DNA of 29,401 nt from Tetrahymena elliotti 4EA (GCA_000231825.2 JH720366.1:37779-67179), one strand, 5' to 3'. Shown: positions 1-11,697, counted from the stretch's first letter. Notes: generated by a model not told the origin, from the sequence alone. A program made the numbers and translations.

Positions 1-1010
1 CTGGTGATGTTCTTGCTGAATTAAAAGGAGCTAGTCATGAAATGGGAATAGATGTTTACTTTGAGCAAATATAAACAATTTATATGGAAAAGCTTTAACA
101 TGGAATTTAATTTGAAACTTTTACATGCTAACCTCTAAAAAATTTCAAACACATCATTTATTAAATGGAAAATTCATAAGATTAATAACTCTTTGAATTC
201 TCTTAATCTTTAAAGTAACATTAGGAATTAGTTGATACAGTAAGTGCATAAATTTAAGAAGTATAGATGTCTTTTAAGGACAAAGAATAAGATTTATAAT
301 TTATATTGAGTGAAAGGTAGAAAATAAAAAATAAATAAAGAAAATTACTCCTAGAACATATGTTTAATTAAGGTCAATTTTGTCTCATAGCCACAGTAAG
401 TTTATCTTTCAGTAACTAAACTACTACAATATCAAATATGTCTTTTTCAAGACCTCTGATGTCTCTCATAAGATGTGAAAATCAAGAGAATATCTGTGAT
501 ATTTTAAAATTTGGGTTTTTTAGATCTATTAGTTAAAATTCGAATAGATAATTTATGAAATGCAACCTGAAAGCCTAGTAAAGTTAAGAACAAGAATTTA
601 ATTTTGAATTTGATAATGTAGAATTCACTACTTATGATCAAATAAAAATAACTTGTAAAGGTGGGTTTTAGGCAATAAAAGTTCTTTATCCTGAGCACTT
701 AAAACTTGAAAAATATCCTATATTAAATATTGAAACATTTTATATTGGTACATTTGATTTATCTTTAAGACATATTGAGCAGATATTAAATATTAGAAAA
801 TAATAAACATAAATTTCACCATAAAATAATAATTTTCCTAAAAATTATAATTATGATGACTTTGTTGAAGTAGATATTTTTGAATATAGTATTTAAAGTT
901 AAATTTTCCTTGAAAAATTTTACTAAAAAGAACTAGAAAAAATATAGTTAAACAAGAAAAAATAGATTCAAAGAGCTGCTATGCTAACTTGTGGCTATAG
1001 GAATTTGTGA
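1..1010 (+). CDS. Coiled-coil protein, 3' part of tandem copy 1 (5' end outside window)
   Basis: With TAA/TAG as Gln the frame starting at base 3 is open for 335 codons and ends at TGA 1008-1010. I do not recognise the family. The protein is rich in Gln, Lys and Glu. It has a central stretch with heptad-like hydrophobic spacing (coiled coil likely), a conserved block around the residues SFSRPLMSLIRCE, and a basic C-terminus ending in LTCGYRNL. It is collinear with the complete copy at 1704-3056: the offset is exactly 2046 bp at the first shared codon, in the middle and at the stop, so no net indel separates the copies over about 1 kb. By comparison with copy 2, roughly 115 N-terminal residues lie upstream of the window. 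Differences are scattered substitutions and the frame is intact, so this copy is probably a functional gene and not a pseudogene. Confidence 0.75.
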
Positions 1011-1703
1011 ATATTTTAAATATCATTAACAAATTTATCTTAAAAAAAATAAATCAATAAAACTAAGTTTTTAATCAAAATTATTTTAAATATTTAGCAA
1101 CAATTGTATAAAAAAATATTTATTGCTTTTATGTGTTTAATTAAATTATTACAGAAATTTCATTTTAAAAAATAAATTTCAAATTCATGGTCTCATTCTT
1201 ATTTTTCATTTTTATTTATCTATTTATATGATTATTTATTAAAAAAAATAAATGACTTCCTTTAATAATGATAAAGAGCTTTCCATTAAATGGATTAGAA
1301 ATAGAAATAGTTAAAAAAAAATAACATTTTTCCCATTAATTTTGCTTACATTCAAATTAAAGTAGACAAATCAATTTTCCTATTTTATTCATTAATTATA
1401 AATTTTTTTATGGAATTATCCATAGAAATTTGTCTTTAATTGACTTTATTAGCCAGCATTTATTTATGGATCACATACTATGAACTTTTTTATCAGTAAT
1501 TACAAGCAATTACAGAAATAAACAAGTATTTCTATTATCAATGAATTTTGTAGAAACAATAAGTAAAATTATCCAACTTTTCAATATTTTAATTAAAAAC
1601 TATTAAAATTAATTTTCGAAAAAAGCTATTGTTCATCTAAGCAAGTTAAAAAAACTAAAACAAAAGGAACATTAAAACCATTTAAAATAATTAGAAAGGT
1701 TAA
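1011..1703. other. AT-rich intergenic spacer between the tandem copies
   Basis: The first 35 bases or so after the stop still match the sequence after copy 2, then similarity is lost. No convincing ORF, tRNA or repeat array is visible. The stretch just before 1704 must hold the promoter and leader of copy 2. Confidence 0.6.
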
Positions 1704-3056
1704 ATGAACATAAATTAAGAAGAGTTAAGTAAAGATTCAAAAACTGATTTGGATACAGGATATAGACATTAATTCACCAGTAATTCATTTTTGTCTGATT
1801 AAAATTAAACAATAATAGCAAATGGTTAATTATAATAAACATCTAATTTGAGAATTTTGAGAAAGATATGCAAATATGATGAGAAAAAGACACCGAAAAG
1901 AGGTAGAAAGCCTTAACTGAAAATGAAATTGATAAATTATGGTTATTAAGTAGCAAATTCTAGTAGTTCAATCAATCTTCAAGATTAAATCTAGTTTGAA
2001 ACAAGTCTTTATAAGTCAATCTAAAATTAGAAAGTTTTTTTATTGGCTGGTGATGTTATCGCTTAATTAAATGGAGCTAGTCAAGAAATGGGAGTAGATA
2101 TATACTTTGAGCAGATAAAAACCATTTATATGGAAAAGCTTAAACACGGAATTTCATTTGAAGTTGTTTCACATTAACCTCTAAAAAATTTCAAATACAT
2201 CATTTATTAAATGGAAAACTCATAAGATCAATAACTCTTTGAATTCTCTTAATCTTTAAAGAAACATTAGGAATTAGTTAATACAGTAAATGCATAAATT
2301 TAAGAAGTATAGATGTCTTTTTAGGACAAAGAGGAAGAGTTGTAGTTTATATTAGGTGAAAGGTAGAAAATTATAAATCAATAAAGAAAATTACTAATAG
2401 AAAATATGTTTAATTAAGATAAATTTTGTATGATAGCTACAGTAAGTTTATCTATCAGTAACAAAACAACTACAATATCGAATTTGTCTTTTTCAAGACC
2501 TATGATTTCTCTCATAGAATGTGAAAACAAAGAGAATATCTGTGATATTTTAAAATTTGGGTTTTTTAGATCTATTAGTTAAAATTCCATTAGATAATTC
2601 ATGAAATACTACCTCTAAGCCTAGTAGAATTAGTAATCATAATTAAATTTTGAATTTGATGAAATTGAATTAATTACTTATGACCAAATAAAAATAACTT
2701 GTAAAGGTGGATTTTAAGCAATAAAAGTAATTTATCCTGAGCAATTAAAGCTTGAAAAATATCCCATGTTAAATATTGAAACATTTTATATTGCCACATT
2801 TGATTTATCTTTAAGCCATATTGAGCAGATATTAAATATTAGAAAATAATATACTAAAATTTCACCATAAAATAATAATTTTCCTAAAAATTATAATTAT
2901 GATGACTTTGTAGAAGTAGATATTTTTGAATACAGTATTTAAAGTTAAATTTTCCTTGAAAAATTTTACTAAAAAGAACTAGAAAAAATTTAGTTAAACA
3001 AGAAAAAATAGATTCAAAGTACTGCTATGTTAACTTGTGGTTATAGGAATTTGTGA
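1704..3056 (+). CDS. Coiled-coil protein with AT-hook-like patch, tandem copy 2 (450 aa)
   Basis: This is a single-exon ORF from ATG 1704 (A-rich context) to TGA 3054-3056, read in the ciliate code. The frame upstream of the ATG is open, but I see no earlier in-frame Met. The N-terminal ~115 residues are polar. They include a basic patch at about residues 61-72, KKTPKRGRKPQL, whose RGRKP core resembles an AT-hook or the basic tail of a nuclear protein. The rest matches copy 1: coiled-coil-prone helices at about 170-225, a hydrophobic/basic segment with the block SFSRPMISLIECEN, and the conserved C-terminal LTCGYRNL. I cannot assign a family. A nuclear DNA-associated role is only an inference from the basic patch. 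Its neighbour is the paralogue 693 bp upstream in the same orientation. Confidence 0.75.
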
Positions 3057-3655
3057 ATATTTTAAATATCATTAATAAATTTTCTCAAAAAAAATATTTT
3101 ATATTTATTTTATAACGAATGCGCAAGCAATTATTGGAATGCAAAAAGTGGTTAATTATTAATATACAAAAACTTGTTTTAAACTAAATAAATAAAAATA
3201 TATTCCAAACCAAATATACATCTTTTAATTCTAAAATAAAATTTGTATTAAATGAAAATATTGTATATTATTTTAAGAATTAGTTTGAAATATATATATA
3301 ATGAGTTTAAATAGTTGACACATTGAATGTAAAGTAAAAAAAAAAATATTATCATTAACAATAAATCAAAAATAAAAGATTAAAATTTAATAAACTAAAT
3401 AAAATATTGATATTAAATGTTTAAATTAATATATAAAATTGATTCGATTTTAAAAATGTATGAGAAAGAGCTATAAATAAAAATTTATTTTAAAATTTAT
3501 GAAAATTCATACAATGATAAGTTAAATAAATAGACAAAATAAATATATTTACAGGTTTTATTTAATATTATAACTTATGATTTTAATTTTATTAAAATAT
3601 TTAATTTAAAATTGAGTAAATTTATATAACAATTTTTTATTGGTTATTTGAGATT
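3057..3655. other. AT-rich intergenic region, convergent genes
   Basis: This lies between the 3' ends of copy 2 (+) and the transporter (-). It is very AT-rich with homopolymer runs and a short TATATATA tract near 3290. I see no gene or structured RNA. Confidence 0.6.
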
Positions 3656-5554
3656 TCAACAGTTTTATTCATTAGTTTGCATATTTTTATGATCATTATT
3701 TTTAGGAGATATTTCATGAAGAGTAGCAATTTAGTTTTAAGTGATAGGAGGGAGAGTTTACATTTCTGTTGAAGTAAAAATATCTTTTTTATTTTGATTA
3801 TTTTTTTACTATTCCTTTTCAAGTTTTCCACACTTAATTCTGATTAAAATGGGTAAAAGAATAACAATGAAGAAACTAACAACGTATCCTGCAACAGACA
3901 TAATTGTTCCTAATTGAAGTCTGGTTAAAATAGCTATCAAAGCGCAACCACAATATACTACATTAGATGATAAAAATGCAAATCTAGTTGGTTATTATTT
4001 ATTAGCCAAGAACATAGAGAAAAAGTTGCTTCTTGAGCCAAATACTATGATAGGATAGACACCAATAATATATACACAAAGACCGATTCTAACAATAATG
4101 TTGAAGACATCAGTATCTGAGAAGTATTCAAGAATCGTATCACCAGGATTTCCATCACTATTTAATAATTAAATAAATATTAATAAGAATAAAGGTAAAT
4201 AAATTAAACCAATCATTTAAAAACATTTAATTAATTAATTAATTAATTAATTTTGAAGCTATATTCAATTAATAATTCTGGTGGGGGATGAAAGGCTAAA
4301 TTAATAAAAAAAATTTGCTTACATAGGTGATTTTCCAGAAATAGCTAGAACACCGAAGAGGGATATAAGAATATAAGTGATAAATGTGATCAAGTAGCAA
4401 ACAAAAGTGTCTCTTTCATTTTTAGTTTAATCTTTATTGTCTCTAAGAATAGGAATAATTAAACAGTGAATTTAGAAACTGAGAATGAAGACTCCAATAA
4501 GGTTATATATCTTGGGAGTAAATAAAGGTGTGTCGTCAAAGTTAATACCATCTGTAACATTGGTACCGAATTTAACAATTGCGAATAAGACTATAATACC
4601 AACAGAAAGGAGACCATATTGAGTGATTTTCATAATAAATGAGAGATCTCTCTTGGCGAGAATAAGGAAAAAGAAACTAATTGTTGCAATACCACACCAT
4701 TCATATGAGAATTTATCAAAGGTGGCTTCATCTCTTTTAGCTACATCAACATTAAATGCACCTTCTAGGAAATATTTGACAAGAGGGAAAAAGAAGGAAT
4801 TGAAAAGCAAAAAGTAGATTATAGAAACTAAGAATAGTAAAATTGAATTAGCAGCAGTATATATTGTCTTCCAGGTCTTACCGAGAAGTCTTTCGATAGT
4901 ATCATAAAGATCTCTTTCATGAGGTTGACAATATCTGACACACCAGATGCAAGTTTTATATAAGAAGGCACCAACAACAAACATACAAATAAATGAAGTT
5001 ATGATACCATTTTCTTTGAAAATGGCAGGAAAAACTACAATAGAAGAACCCATCATAGTGTTGGCAGCTGCTATCCAGCTTCTCCATGAAGGGTTTTTTT
5101 CTTATTTAACTTAACAAGGTTAAGAAATTTCTGATGAAGAAGATGAGGAATTTTTTCCTTCAATATTTGAATTAGATTTGATTTCCTAATCTGATTAGGA
5201 TTTTTCTGGAGTTTGTTTAGAGTTAATTTAGCAATTAGTAGTGAAAACTGGATTAGTCAATTAGTTTACATTCATTAATGGGTCGGATTGAGCATTTTAA
5301 AGTTGAATTTCCATGGAAATAGGGTGAACCTAATGAATTTAATCACCCTTTATGTCAATATTAGAGCTGGAGTTCTAGTTTTTAATAGGAGCCATTAGAG
5401 TGATTGATAGTTATGTAATTTTATTGTTAAATTAAATGATTTTTTAATTAATTTTTTAATTATTGATTTGTGAGTTCTCCTAGAAGTCTAATTTAATAGT
5501 ACCAGAATTACAATAGTGTGTAAAATTTTTAATTTTGATAGAACAAAAATCCAT
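3656..5554 (-). CDS. SLC38-type amino acid transporter (Aa_trans family), 2 exons
   Basis: The CDS is complement(join(3656..4157,4323..5554)), 577 aa. It is a polytopic amino acid/H+ or Na+ symporter of the Aa_trans (SLC32/36/38) family. The long N-terminal tail (~160 residues) is Ser/Gln/Asn-rich and cytosolic. The first membrane segment carries the family signature around residues 162-182, with the core NTMMGSSIVVFPAIFKENG. About eleven hydrophobic segments follow, including a block ending GVLAISGKSP at the exon junction and the downstream block NPGDTILEYF. The 165-bp intron starts GTAAGC and ends TAG. Joining it restores frame exactly. The C-terminal tail after the last membrane segment is hydrophilic (KLEKEQQKNNQNKK), ending at TGA 3656-3658. 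The start is uncertain: ATG at 5554 is the first after an in-frame TGA and has A at -3, while ATG at 5395 (MAPIKNQ, 524 aa) is plausible because the 53 codons between look like leader sequence. Confidence 0.88.
4158..4322 (-). other. Intron of the SLC38-type transporter with (TTAA)n tract
   Basis: This is a GTAAGC...TAG intron of 165 bp. It contains a perfect TTAA microsatellite at about 4226-4253. It is longer than the other introns in this window. An alternative acceptor at about 4294 would leave the family-conserved exon 2 out of register. Confidence 0.75.
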
Positions 5555-6519
5555 TATTAAAATTTATTTTACAATAAATAATCATTTTAAATAGATGCAA
5601 TGATGAAGAAAATGTAAGTTAATTGACTAGATAACTAGAAAAGGAAAATATAGTTACATATATTTATGTTGTTTAGTTCTATTTATTTTTAGATGATAAA
5701 TTGGTTGTTCGATTTTATAGAGTTAAGTTAATTTTTGGAATATCTTAAATATGTCCTAAAAGTTAAGATTTTATAGCCTGTCTGTACTTACGAAATTTTA
5801 TTTTAGATCTTATCTTTGGAAATTGCGAAATATTTTTTTAATTTAGTTTGAAATGTAGGATTTAATGCATCATGAAAAGTGAAGCGTAGCATATACTAAT
5901 AACAAAACTTGAAATTGATTAATACTTACTTTAATCACATTGATGTCAGACTGATACAGTAATAATTAGTTTTTCAAGATTTTTAACAATGATTTTTTAG
6001 ATTAACTCAAGATTTGCATAAACTAATTAACAGAAAAGATACTCTTAACAATACACATATTGTTAAATAAATTGCAGTACAAACCAAAATTTACTTAACT
6101 TTGACCACCATTTTAAGGTCTCTCCTAGGATAAAAATTTGAAGTAGAAGAATATATCAAATAAGGTATTCAATTTGATATATGCTTTTAGTAAGAAGTAA
6201 TATATGTTTTTTTTCAAAACATAAATTGATATCACCCATTATTGGGATATAGAAGAAATCTAGAAATGAAATCTAACAATAATGTATTGCATAAATTTGC
6301 ATTGAATTTGGTATCATGCATTTTAAATATTATTTGAAGGGAGCAGTAAATTAAAAAATGAATGAGGGTTAGATTTATATTTTAATCAAATTTAAATGTA
6401 ATTAAAAGCATGTTTGCTTAATATTTCAAAATTTTAATTTAATCTGGCATTATGTTTTATTTAAGATTAAATTGTAAAAGAATTAGATCATATACCCTTG
6501 TAACTTTGACTAAAAAATA
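5555..6519. other. AT-rich intergenic region, nothing recognised
   Basis: This is the upstream region of the transporter. I read both strands and found only short ORFs without protein-like composition and no RNA gene. It probably includes the transporter promoter. Confidence 0.5.
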
Positions 6520-6789
6520 TCAAAATTATATATTAATTAAGTACGTATGCTATCGAACTACTTAATATTACTCAATAAAAGCATGCAACATCTACTTATT
6601 ATTCCTAATAACATCTTTCTTATATAATATAAATGACAAATGATATTTAAGTGAGCAAATATCAAACTCTTCTCCCATTTTTCCATAAATTTGCCCCTCT
6701 TTTAAAACAAAATTTATGCACATAGTATCCATTGCAAACTAATTATCTAAAAACCACGTCCTATAGCATAAATTAGAAATCCTATTCAT
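6520..6789 (-). CDS. Doubtful small ORF, 89 aa, unknown
   Basis: In the ciliate code an ORF runs from ATG 6789 to TGA 6520-6522. Its composition is more protein-like than the surroundings, with segments such as INFVLKEGQIYGKMGEEFD and conventional Cys, Met and His content. I recognise no family. It could be an exon of a longer gene continuing upstream on the same strand, since protein-like ORFs also occur at 6819-7074 and 7022-7349, or a relic. An open frame of this length can occur by chance when TGA is the only stop. Confidence 0.22.
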
Positions 6790-7021
6790 TTCTTTTCTTA
6801 CTCCTACTTTATTTCAAAGCCAATAAAAAAATATTATTAAAATAACAATATCCTTTCTCTACACATAAAATGAATGAAAAAAATAAACAATAATAATTTT
6901 ATTCCCATTCACATCTATAATAATAAGAATAATTTTTTTTTTCTTAAATATTATATCTTTGAGGGGTATTTTGTTTATATGAAAACTTTTTACTCTTTCA
7001 CTGTAGATAGAAGTTGTGTTG

Positions 7022-7349
7022 TCATATTTTATATAAAGCCTAACTTTTTTTAAATTGATTACATAATTATTCAAAATGTAGCTAATTATTTTATTTGTTA
7101 TTTAGATTTCTGTAATCACATTCAAGTAAATTTTGTGAGTAAATATAGCTAAGTAACTCATAAATCCACTCAAGTAAATCACCTTTTATTTAAATTAATA
7201 GGTTGATCTATTTCTTAAACAAAATTAACTAAAAAAATTTGATTGCTTAAGAATTTTCTGTTTGATTCTAACCCTACTTAACTCATATCCAAAACTATCC
7301 AATCAATCTCACGATAACAAGATTTTCTCAAAATTCCTTAACTTTCCAT
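7022..7349 (-). CDS. Possible small two-exon gene, 97 aa, unknown
   Basis: The tentative model is complement(join(7022..7148,7183..7349)). The first exon reads MESQGILRKSCYREIDWIVL and onward with balanced composition. A 34-bp GT...TAG intron (7149-7182) removes a frame-ending TGA and opens a second exon reading YIYSQNLLECDYRNL and onward, to TGA 7022-7024. The same frame also extends upstream of the Met almost to the tRNA without an ATG, so the true 5' end may differ. I do not recognise the protein. The intron is short for a Tetrahymena-like genome. The whole could be a relic of a larger gene. Confidence 0.28.
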
Positions 7350-7504
7350 TTTAAATATTTCCTCTAAAAGCCTTTTTAAATTAAATCTCCATTTTTGTAT
7401 TTTCTCTAAAATCCAAATGAAAGTAATTATTTTATCATGTTGATTTATCTTAAAATCATTTTCTTTTGAACTTTTGAATCTTAATTTTTTTGTTAAAAAT
7501 TTTT

Positions 7505-7511
7505 TAAAAAG
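7505..7511 (-). terminator. Pol III T-run terminator of tRNA-Asn
   Basis: The - strand reads C then TTTTT immediately after the tRNA discriminator base, the usual RNA polymerase III stop. Confidence 0.7.
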
Positions 7512-7585
7512 CGCTCGATGTAGGGATCGAACCTACGACCTTGCGGTTAACAGCCGCATGCTCTAACCAGCTGAGCTAATCGAGC
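7512..7585 (-). tRNA. tRNA-Asn (anticodon GTT)
   Basis: On the - strand a complete 74-nt cloverleaf is visible. It has acceptor stem GCTCGAT/ATCGAGC, a D-arm (GCTC/GAGC with the AGCTGG loop), anticodon stem TGCGG/CCGCA with loop CTGTTAA (anticodon GTT), and a TTCGATC T-loop closed by GTAGG/CCTAC. There is no intron. The discriminator base is G. CCA is not encoded. An A/B-box promoter is internal, and five Ts directly follow the 3' end on the - strand as an RNA polymerase III terminator. Confidence 0.97.
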
Positions 7586-8439
7586 TTCAAAGTTTTTAAT
7601 CTGATATCTAATCTTTATTTTATAAATTTTTGTGTTATTGAACTATTGCGTAATAAACATTTCTAATACAAATAAAATTTACATCAAATTGTTGTAATAT
7701 TTAAATTTGTTATAAAATGATAGATTGATTTATAAATACCAGAAATTATTTTCAATATTTGTAACAAGAAATTTAAAAATTGCATCATTAATCTTCAAAG
7801 ATATGCTTTTTCAACTCTGTTTCATGATTTCTATTCCTTTTTATTTAGTTTTATTCTAATTTAAATAACTTAAAAAAATATTTTCTTATAAGGTGTAATA
7901 ATAGAACTTCACAATTTTTAAATAAAAAGAATATCTATTAAATAAAATATTCAAATCATTTAGCAATTGCATAAAGAAATTCCATGTAAAATTATAAATA
8001 AATATATATATCAATTGATTTTTTAATTTACATTAATCAAAAAAGAATAACTTATAAATATCAGAATTCTTTAAAACAAAAAACATTTTTTTATATGAAA
8101 TCAAAGAAACAAAATTAAAAAATTAGAGAAAGAAAAAAAATTATATTAATATGAAATCAATACTAATAAAAAGAGGAAACTAGATAACTAATTTGGTAAA
8201 TTAAATTTGACACTTATGTTTTGAATCTATAAATATTGGCACTTTTATTAAAATTTTTCTAATTAGATTTGGAAATAAAACATATTCTAAATATCATTTT
8301 ATCACAATTCCATTATTTTATCCAGAATTTTAATAGATTATTCTAGATTTTACAATTAAATCAATTTTTTGAAGTCAAAATTGATATTTTAAAATTAATA
8401 ATTCTAATTTAGTAATAATTTAAAAAAAATAATATTTAA
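7586..8439. other. AT-rich intergenic region, nothing recognised
   Basis: Very AT-rich sequence upstream of the tRNA. I saw only short or repetitive ORFs and no structured RNA or leucine-rich-repeat signature before about 8440. Confidence 0.55.
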
Positions 8440-9698
8440 GTTGAAGCCTGAGACGAGACTTGCAGGCTAGATAAACTAGAAATGCAGGTTTACTATAATT
8501 GACTATTGACATATTGTAGAAATAGTTTCAATATTAATAATGCGCTTTTGAATGAATGAATAAATAAATTAAGAGCCATTAATTAATTTTAGCAGGTTTT
8601 TAGATATCTGTCTGACTCATATTTGTTTTTTTTTTTTAATTTTTTTGACATTCTTTTAAATATTTTTTTATTAAAAATTTCTTTTAATTATATTTTAAAG
8701 TAATAACTACGTTGATGAAATTGGTACATATGGATTAGCATAGGGAATAGCAAAATGTTCTAATCTCTAAAATTTTACTCTTTGCTTTGAGTAAAGTGTT
8801 TCACATTATTAATAATGTATTTTTGAACAAAAGAACAAATAAATAAACACTTTAATTTATGGACAACTGGCTCATTTGAGTTATTTTATGATATTTGTTT
8901 GAAGAATTAATTAATTTGTATTTCCTTGAATAGAAGGGTGCATAAGGATTAGGATTTGAGTTAGAGTTAGCAAGATGCTCAATTCTCTAAAATTTGACTC
9001 TTGACTTCAAGTAAAAACAGTGATTATATTAAACACTTTTTTTAGATTAAGAAATTTAGATTTTAATTTATGAATTAATTTTTATTTATTGATGTTTTTT
9101 TTATTTCTTTTAAATGTTTCTTTATTCAATACTTTAATTTACTTTTTAAAAGGGAAAATTATATTGGATTAGCAGGTGCAGAAGAATTAGGATCCGAGTT
9201 AGCAAAGTGTTCTAATCTCAAAACTCTGACTCTTTACCTAAAGTAAAAACAGTGTTTCAATACTAATATGCATTTTTGAATGAATGAATACATTTTTTAA
9301 TTCATGAACTATATGATTTGTTGGCTGACTTGATATTTTTTGGCTCATTAATTTTTATTGGTTGTTTTCAGATTAAATCAAATTTTTATGTTTTCTCATT
9401 CATTTAAATATTTTTTATTTAAAATTTCTTTTTATAATTTTTTAAAAGGTGTTGTGGTATTGAAGAAATGAGAACATAAAGATTAAGATCAATATAAATA
9501 AATCTAAAAGACTAGTTGAATTATCATTAAAATTTTGAAATAATTATTATTTGTAAATTAAGTACTTAGATTACATTAAAAAAAAAAATTATTATCGTAC
9601 ATTTTTTAACTGATTAAAATTGTTTTTTTTAAAAATTAAACTAATTTTAAAAAATGTCAAACGTTGAGATTCTGCTAAAGAAGTAATTTGAAAAATGA
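8440..9698 (+). pseudogene. Degraded leucine-rich-repeat gene, one LRR module per exon
   Basis: Four or five related modules recur every ~220-275 bp. Clear exons are A 8701-8790 (core GLAQGIAKCSNLQNFTLCF), B 8937-9010 (LELARCSILQNLTLDF), C 9153-9242 (GAEELGSELAKCSNLKTLTL) and D 9449-9698 (ending at TGA 9696-9698). Each ends just before GTAAA and begins after AAAG or AG, and the intervening introns resemble each other (shared TGCATTTTTGAATGAATGAAT). A decayed module is visible near 8440-8500. B to C and C to D join in frame with split Lys codons, but A to B does not, and no start exon is found. The pattern L..xLxxC..L..L.L.L is the RanGAP-like LRR type common in ciliates, also seen in the gene at 23311. 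The array is most likely a gene fragment or pseudogene. A live gene with unseen 5' exons is possible. Confidence 0.55.
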
Positions 9699-10171
9699 AA
9701 TAACTATTAATTATAAGCAAAAAATATTTAAAATACTATCTAAATATTTTAATAGATATATGATTTTGGAAGACTTGACATTTCACAAATTAATTTAATT
9801 ACAAATTTCTTTACTTATTTTTTTAAAGAAATTATTTAATAAAACAAGTTATCTTCTTTTAAATTTCTTTTCTTTGTTTGTTTGTTTGCTTGGTTTCTTT
9901 CTTGTTAATTTGATAGCTGAATAACTAACTATCTAGCTTGATGGTTACTTGATAATTTAAGGTTTGATGCAATTTGTTCTAAAAAAAGATTAATTAAATT
10001 TTGATTGGAATTTTAGAAATAAAAGACAATTAGTTTGAAAGTGATATTACATAAGAAGTACTAATAATATTAATTATTTTTTAATTATTTAAAATATTTT
10101 TAATAAAATTGTTTGTGATGGAAAATTATTTGAATAAAAAAGGTCATTTTTTTGTGGTTTTTATTAAAAAA
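9699..10171. other. AT-rich intergenic region with TTTG microsatellite
   Basis: No gene is seen. A short TTTG-rich tract lies near 9871-9892. The region separates the LRR relic (+) from the 3' end of the next gene (-). Confidence 0.55.
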
Positions 10172-11632
10172 TCAATTTTTTTCAAAACGATTTGAATAAA
10201 TTTGTAGGAGAAGGTCTAAATGAAGGTCAATATCTAGTTATTCATAGCTAGGAGTAGGAAGACGCCTATGATCATTATTCTGGATATCTTTAAGAGTTTC
10301 AGGGGGATATTTTATTAATTTAGTCATATTTTCAAAAATTTAGCGCTCATTTAAAATATCTGCAAATATTTTTGGGAAACTCTCATGAACTCTTACAGAT
10401 GATGTAAAAGATTTATCAACGTTATAGTTTTATGCCTGCTTAGAGTCATCCAGTAGGAGTAGACAATTAACAAAGAATTTTACTTCTTCAATCTTATCTT
10501 CTGATGTTATGTTAGCTCCTTCTTGAGCATAGAGCATTTTTATAAAGACTTTACATCTATTATTTTCATTTGCCATAAGCATTGCTTATTGAATTTCTTA
10601 AATCATTTTTTATTCAGCAACTTTCTTTAGTCCAAAGCGATGAATAAATTATTCATAAGTGACAACATGGAGAGGATTTAGTGCATTATTATTCTTAACA
10701 AGTTTAATTAGATCACTATACACCATTGATAAAGTTTTATTGATTTATGGAAGAAATTTATTTTTCTTTAAATCAGGTTTACTTTTAATGAATTACCTGC
10801 TTATTTCAATCAATAAATTATTTGCTGCTTCTGTATGAATAGATGTTGTCTTTATATTATTACGTGTAAGTTGACTAAAAGGTATTATATTTAATGATTT
10901 AGTTGGATTTTAACTGTTGTTTACAATTGTTTCTTGCTTTGTTGTATTCTTTTTCTATCTCTTTTTAGCTTCATTCTCATCCTTGTCTAAATCTTTTAAA
11001 GAAGGAATCCTGAACTCTGAGCTGCACTGACTATCATCTTCAGCTCCATTTTCTCTATATCTATCTTATGAAGTATCAGGCATGCTCGTGATTGAATTTA
11101 AGTGGTTGCTTTATTATTAATAAGGCTAAACAGAGCTACTAAAGCTTGTCCTTTTCATATTACTAACATTAATTGATGTATCCTATTACCCTCTTTGTTG
11201 GCTATTTTTTCTCATTTGACTTTAATTAGTACCAGATTAACTCGAATAGACTTCTTTATTCTACTATGATAGAGATTAATGATTGGAATATCTTTTCTTA
11301 AATTAATCTTATTATTGAGGAATCTATTTTATTTCACTCACACTTCTTGTCGATTTGTAATTTCTCATATCAAGCTCACTTACAGCTGTGATCTATCTCT
11401 AACTGTTCTAACTTCCACTATACGCAGAAATCATACTTACTTTCCTGTTTAATTACTTAGACTAATCTTAGTTATCTATTATTTATTTCGTCTCTTCAGA
11501 ATCAAAAGGCTGCTATTATAGTGTTGTATTCATTAACTAAGTCCTAGATGTCTGATCAATCACCAAATCTGAGTCCATAGACTCAAAACTCAGCTCCTCT
11601 ACCTTAATCATCATTATATTCTAAAGCTACAT
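10172..11632 (-). CDS. Unidentified 486-aa protein with disordered N-half and helical C-half
   Basis: This is a single-exon ORF in the ciliate code from ATG 11632 (CAAAATG context) to TGA 10172-10174. A second in-frame Met pair lies at 11609-11614. The N-terminal ~240 residues are Ser/Gln/Asn-rich and look disordered, with an acidic/basic bridge near DLDKDENEAKKRQKKN. The C-terminal half from about residue 270 is helical and well-ordered in composition. It includes TYEQFIHRFGLKKVAEQKM and a downstream segment with KVFIKMLYAQEG. I have a weak impression that this helical segment resembles one found in several protist cytoskeletal or calcium-binding proteins, but I cannot name the family. There is no signal peptide or membrane segment. 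The next gene on the same strand ends only 65 bp upstream in the longest model, so its promoter must be short or overlapping. Confidence 0.8.
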
Positions 11633-11697
11633 TTTGTTTAAAATAAATGATAAAATAACAAATTCTTCAAAATTCAATATTATTGTAATATTTTTAT

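Noticed and set aside
504..698. Standard-code ORF on the - strand inside copy 1
   Set aside because: It lies opposite the conserved + strand frame shared by both tandem copies and has low-complexity composition.
6819..7074. - strand ORF beginning MNNYVINLKK
   Set aside because: It is Ile/Lys-rich low-complexity sequence with a poly-A-like core, overlaps a better candidate frame, and shows no family resemblance.
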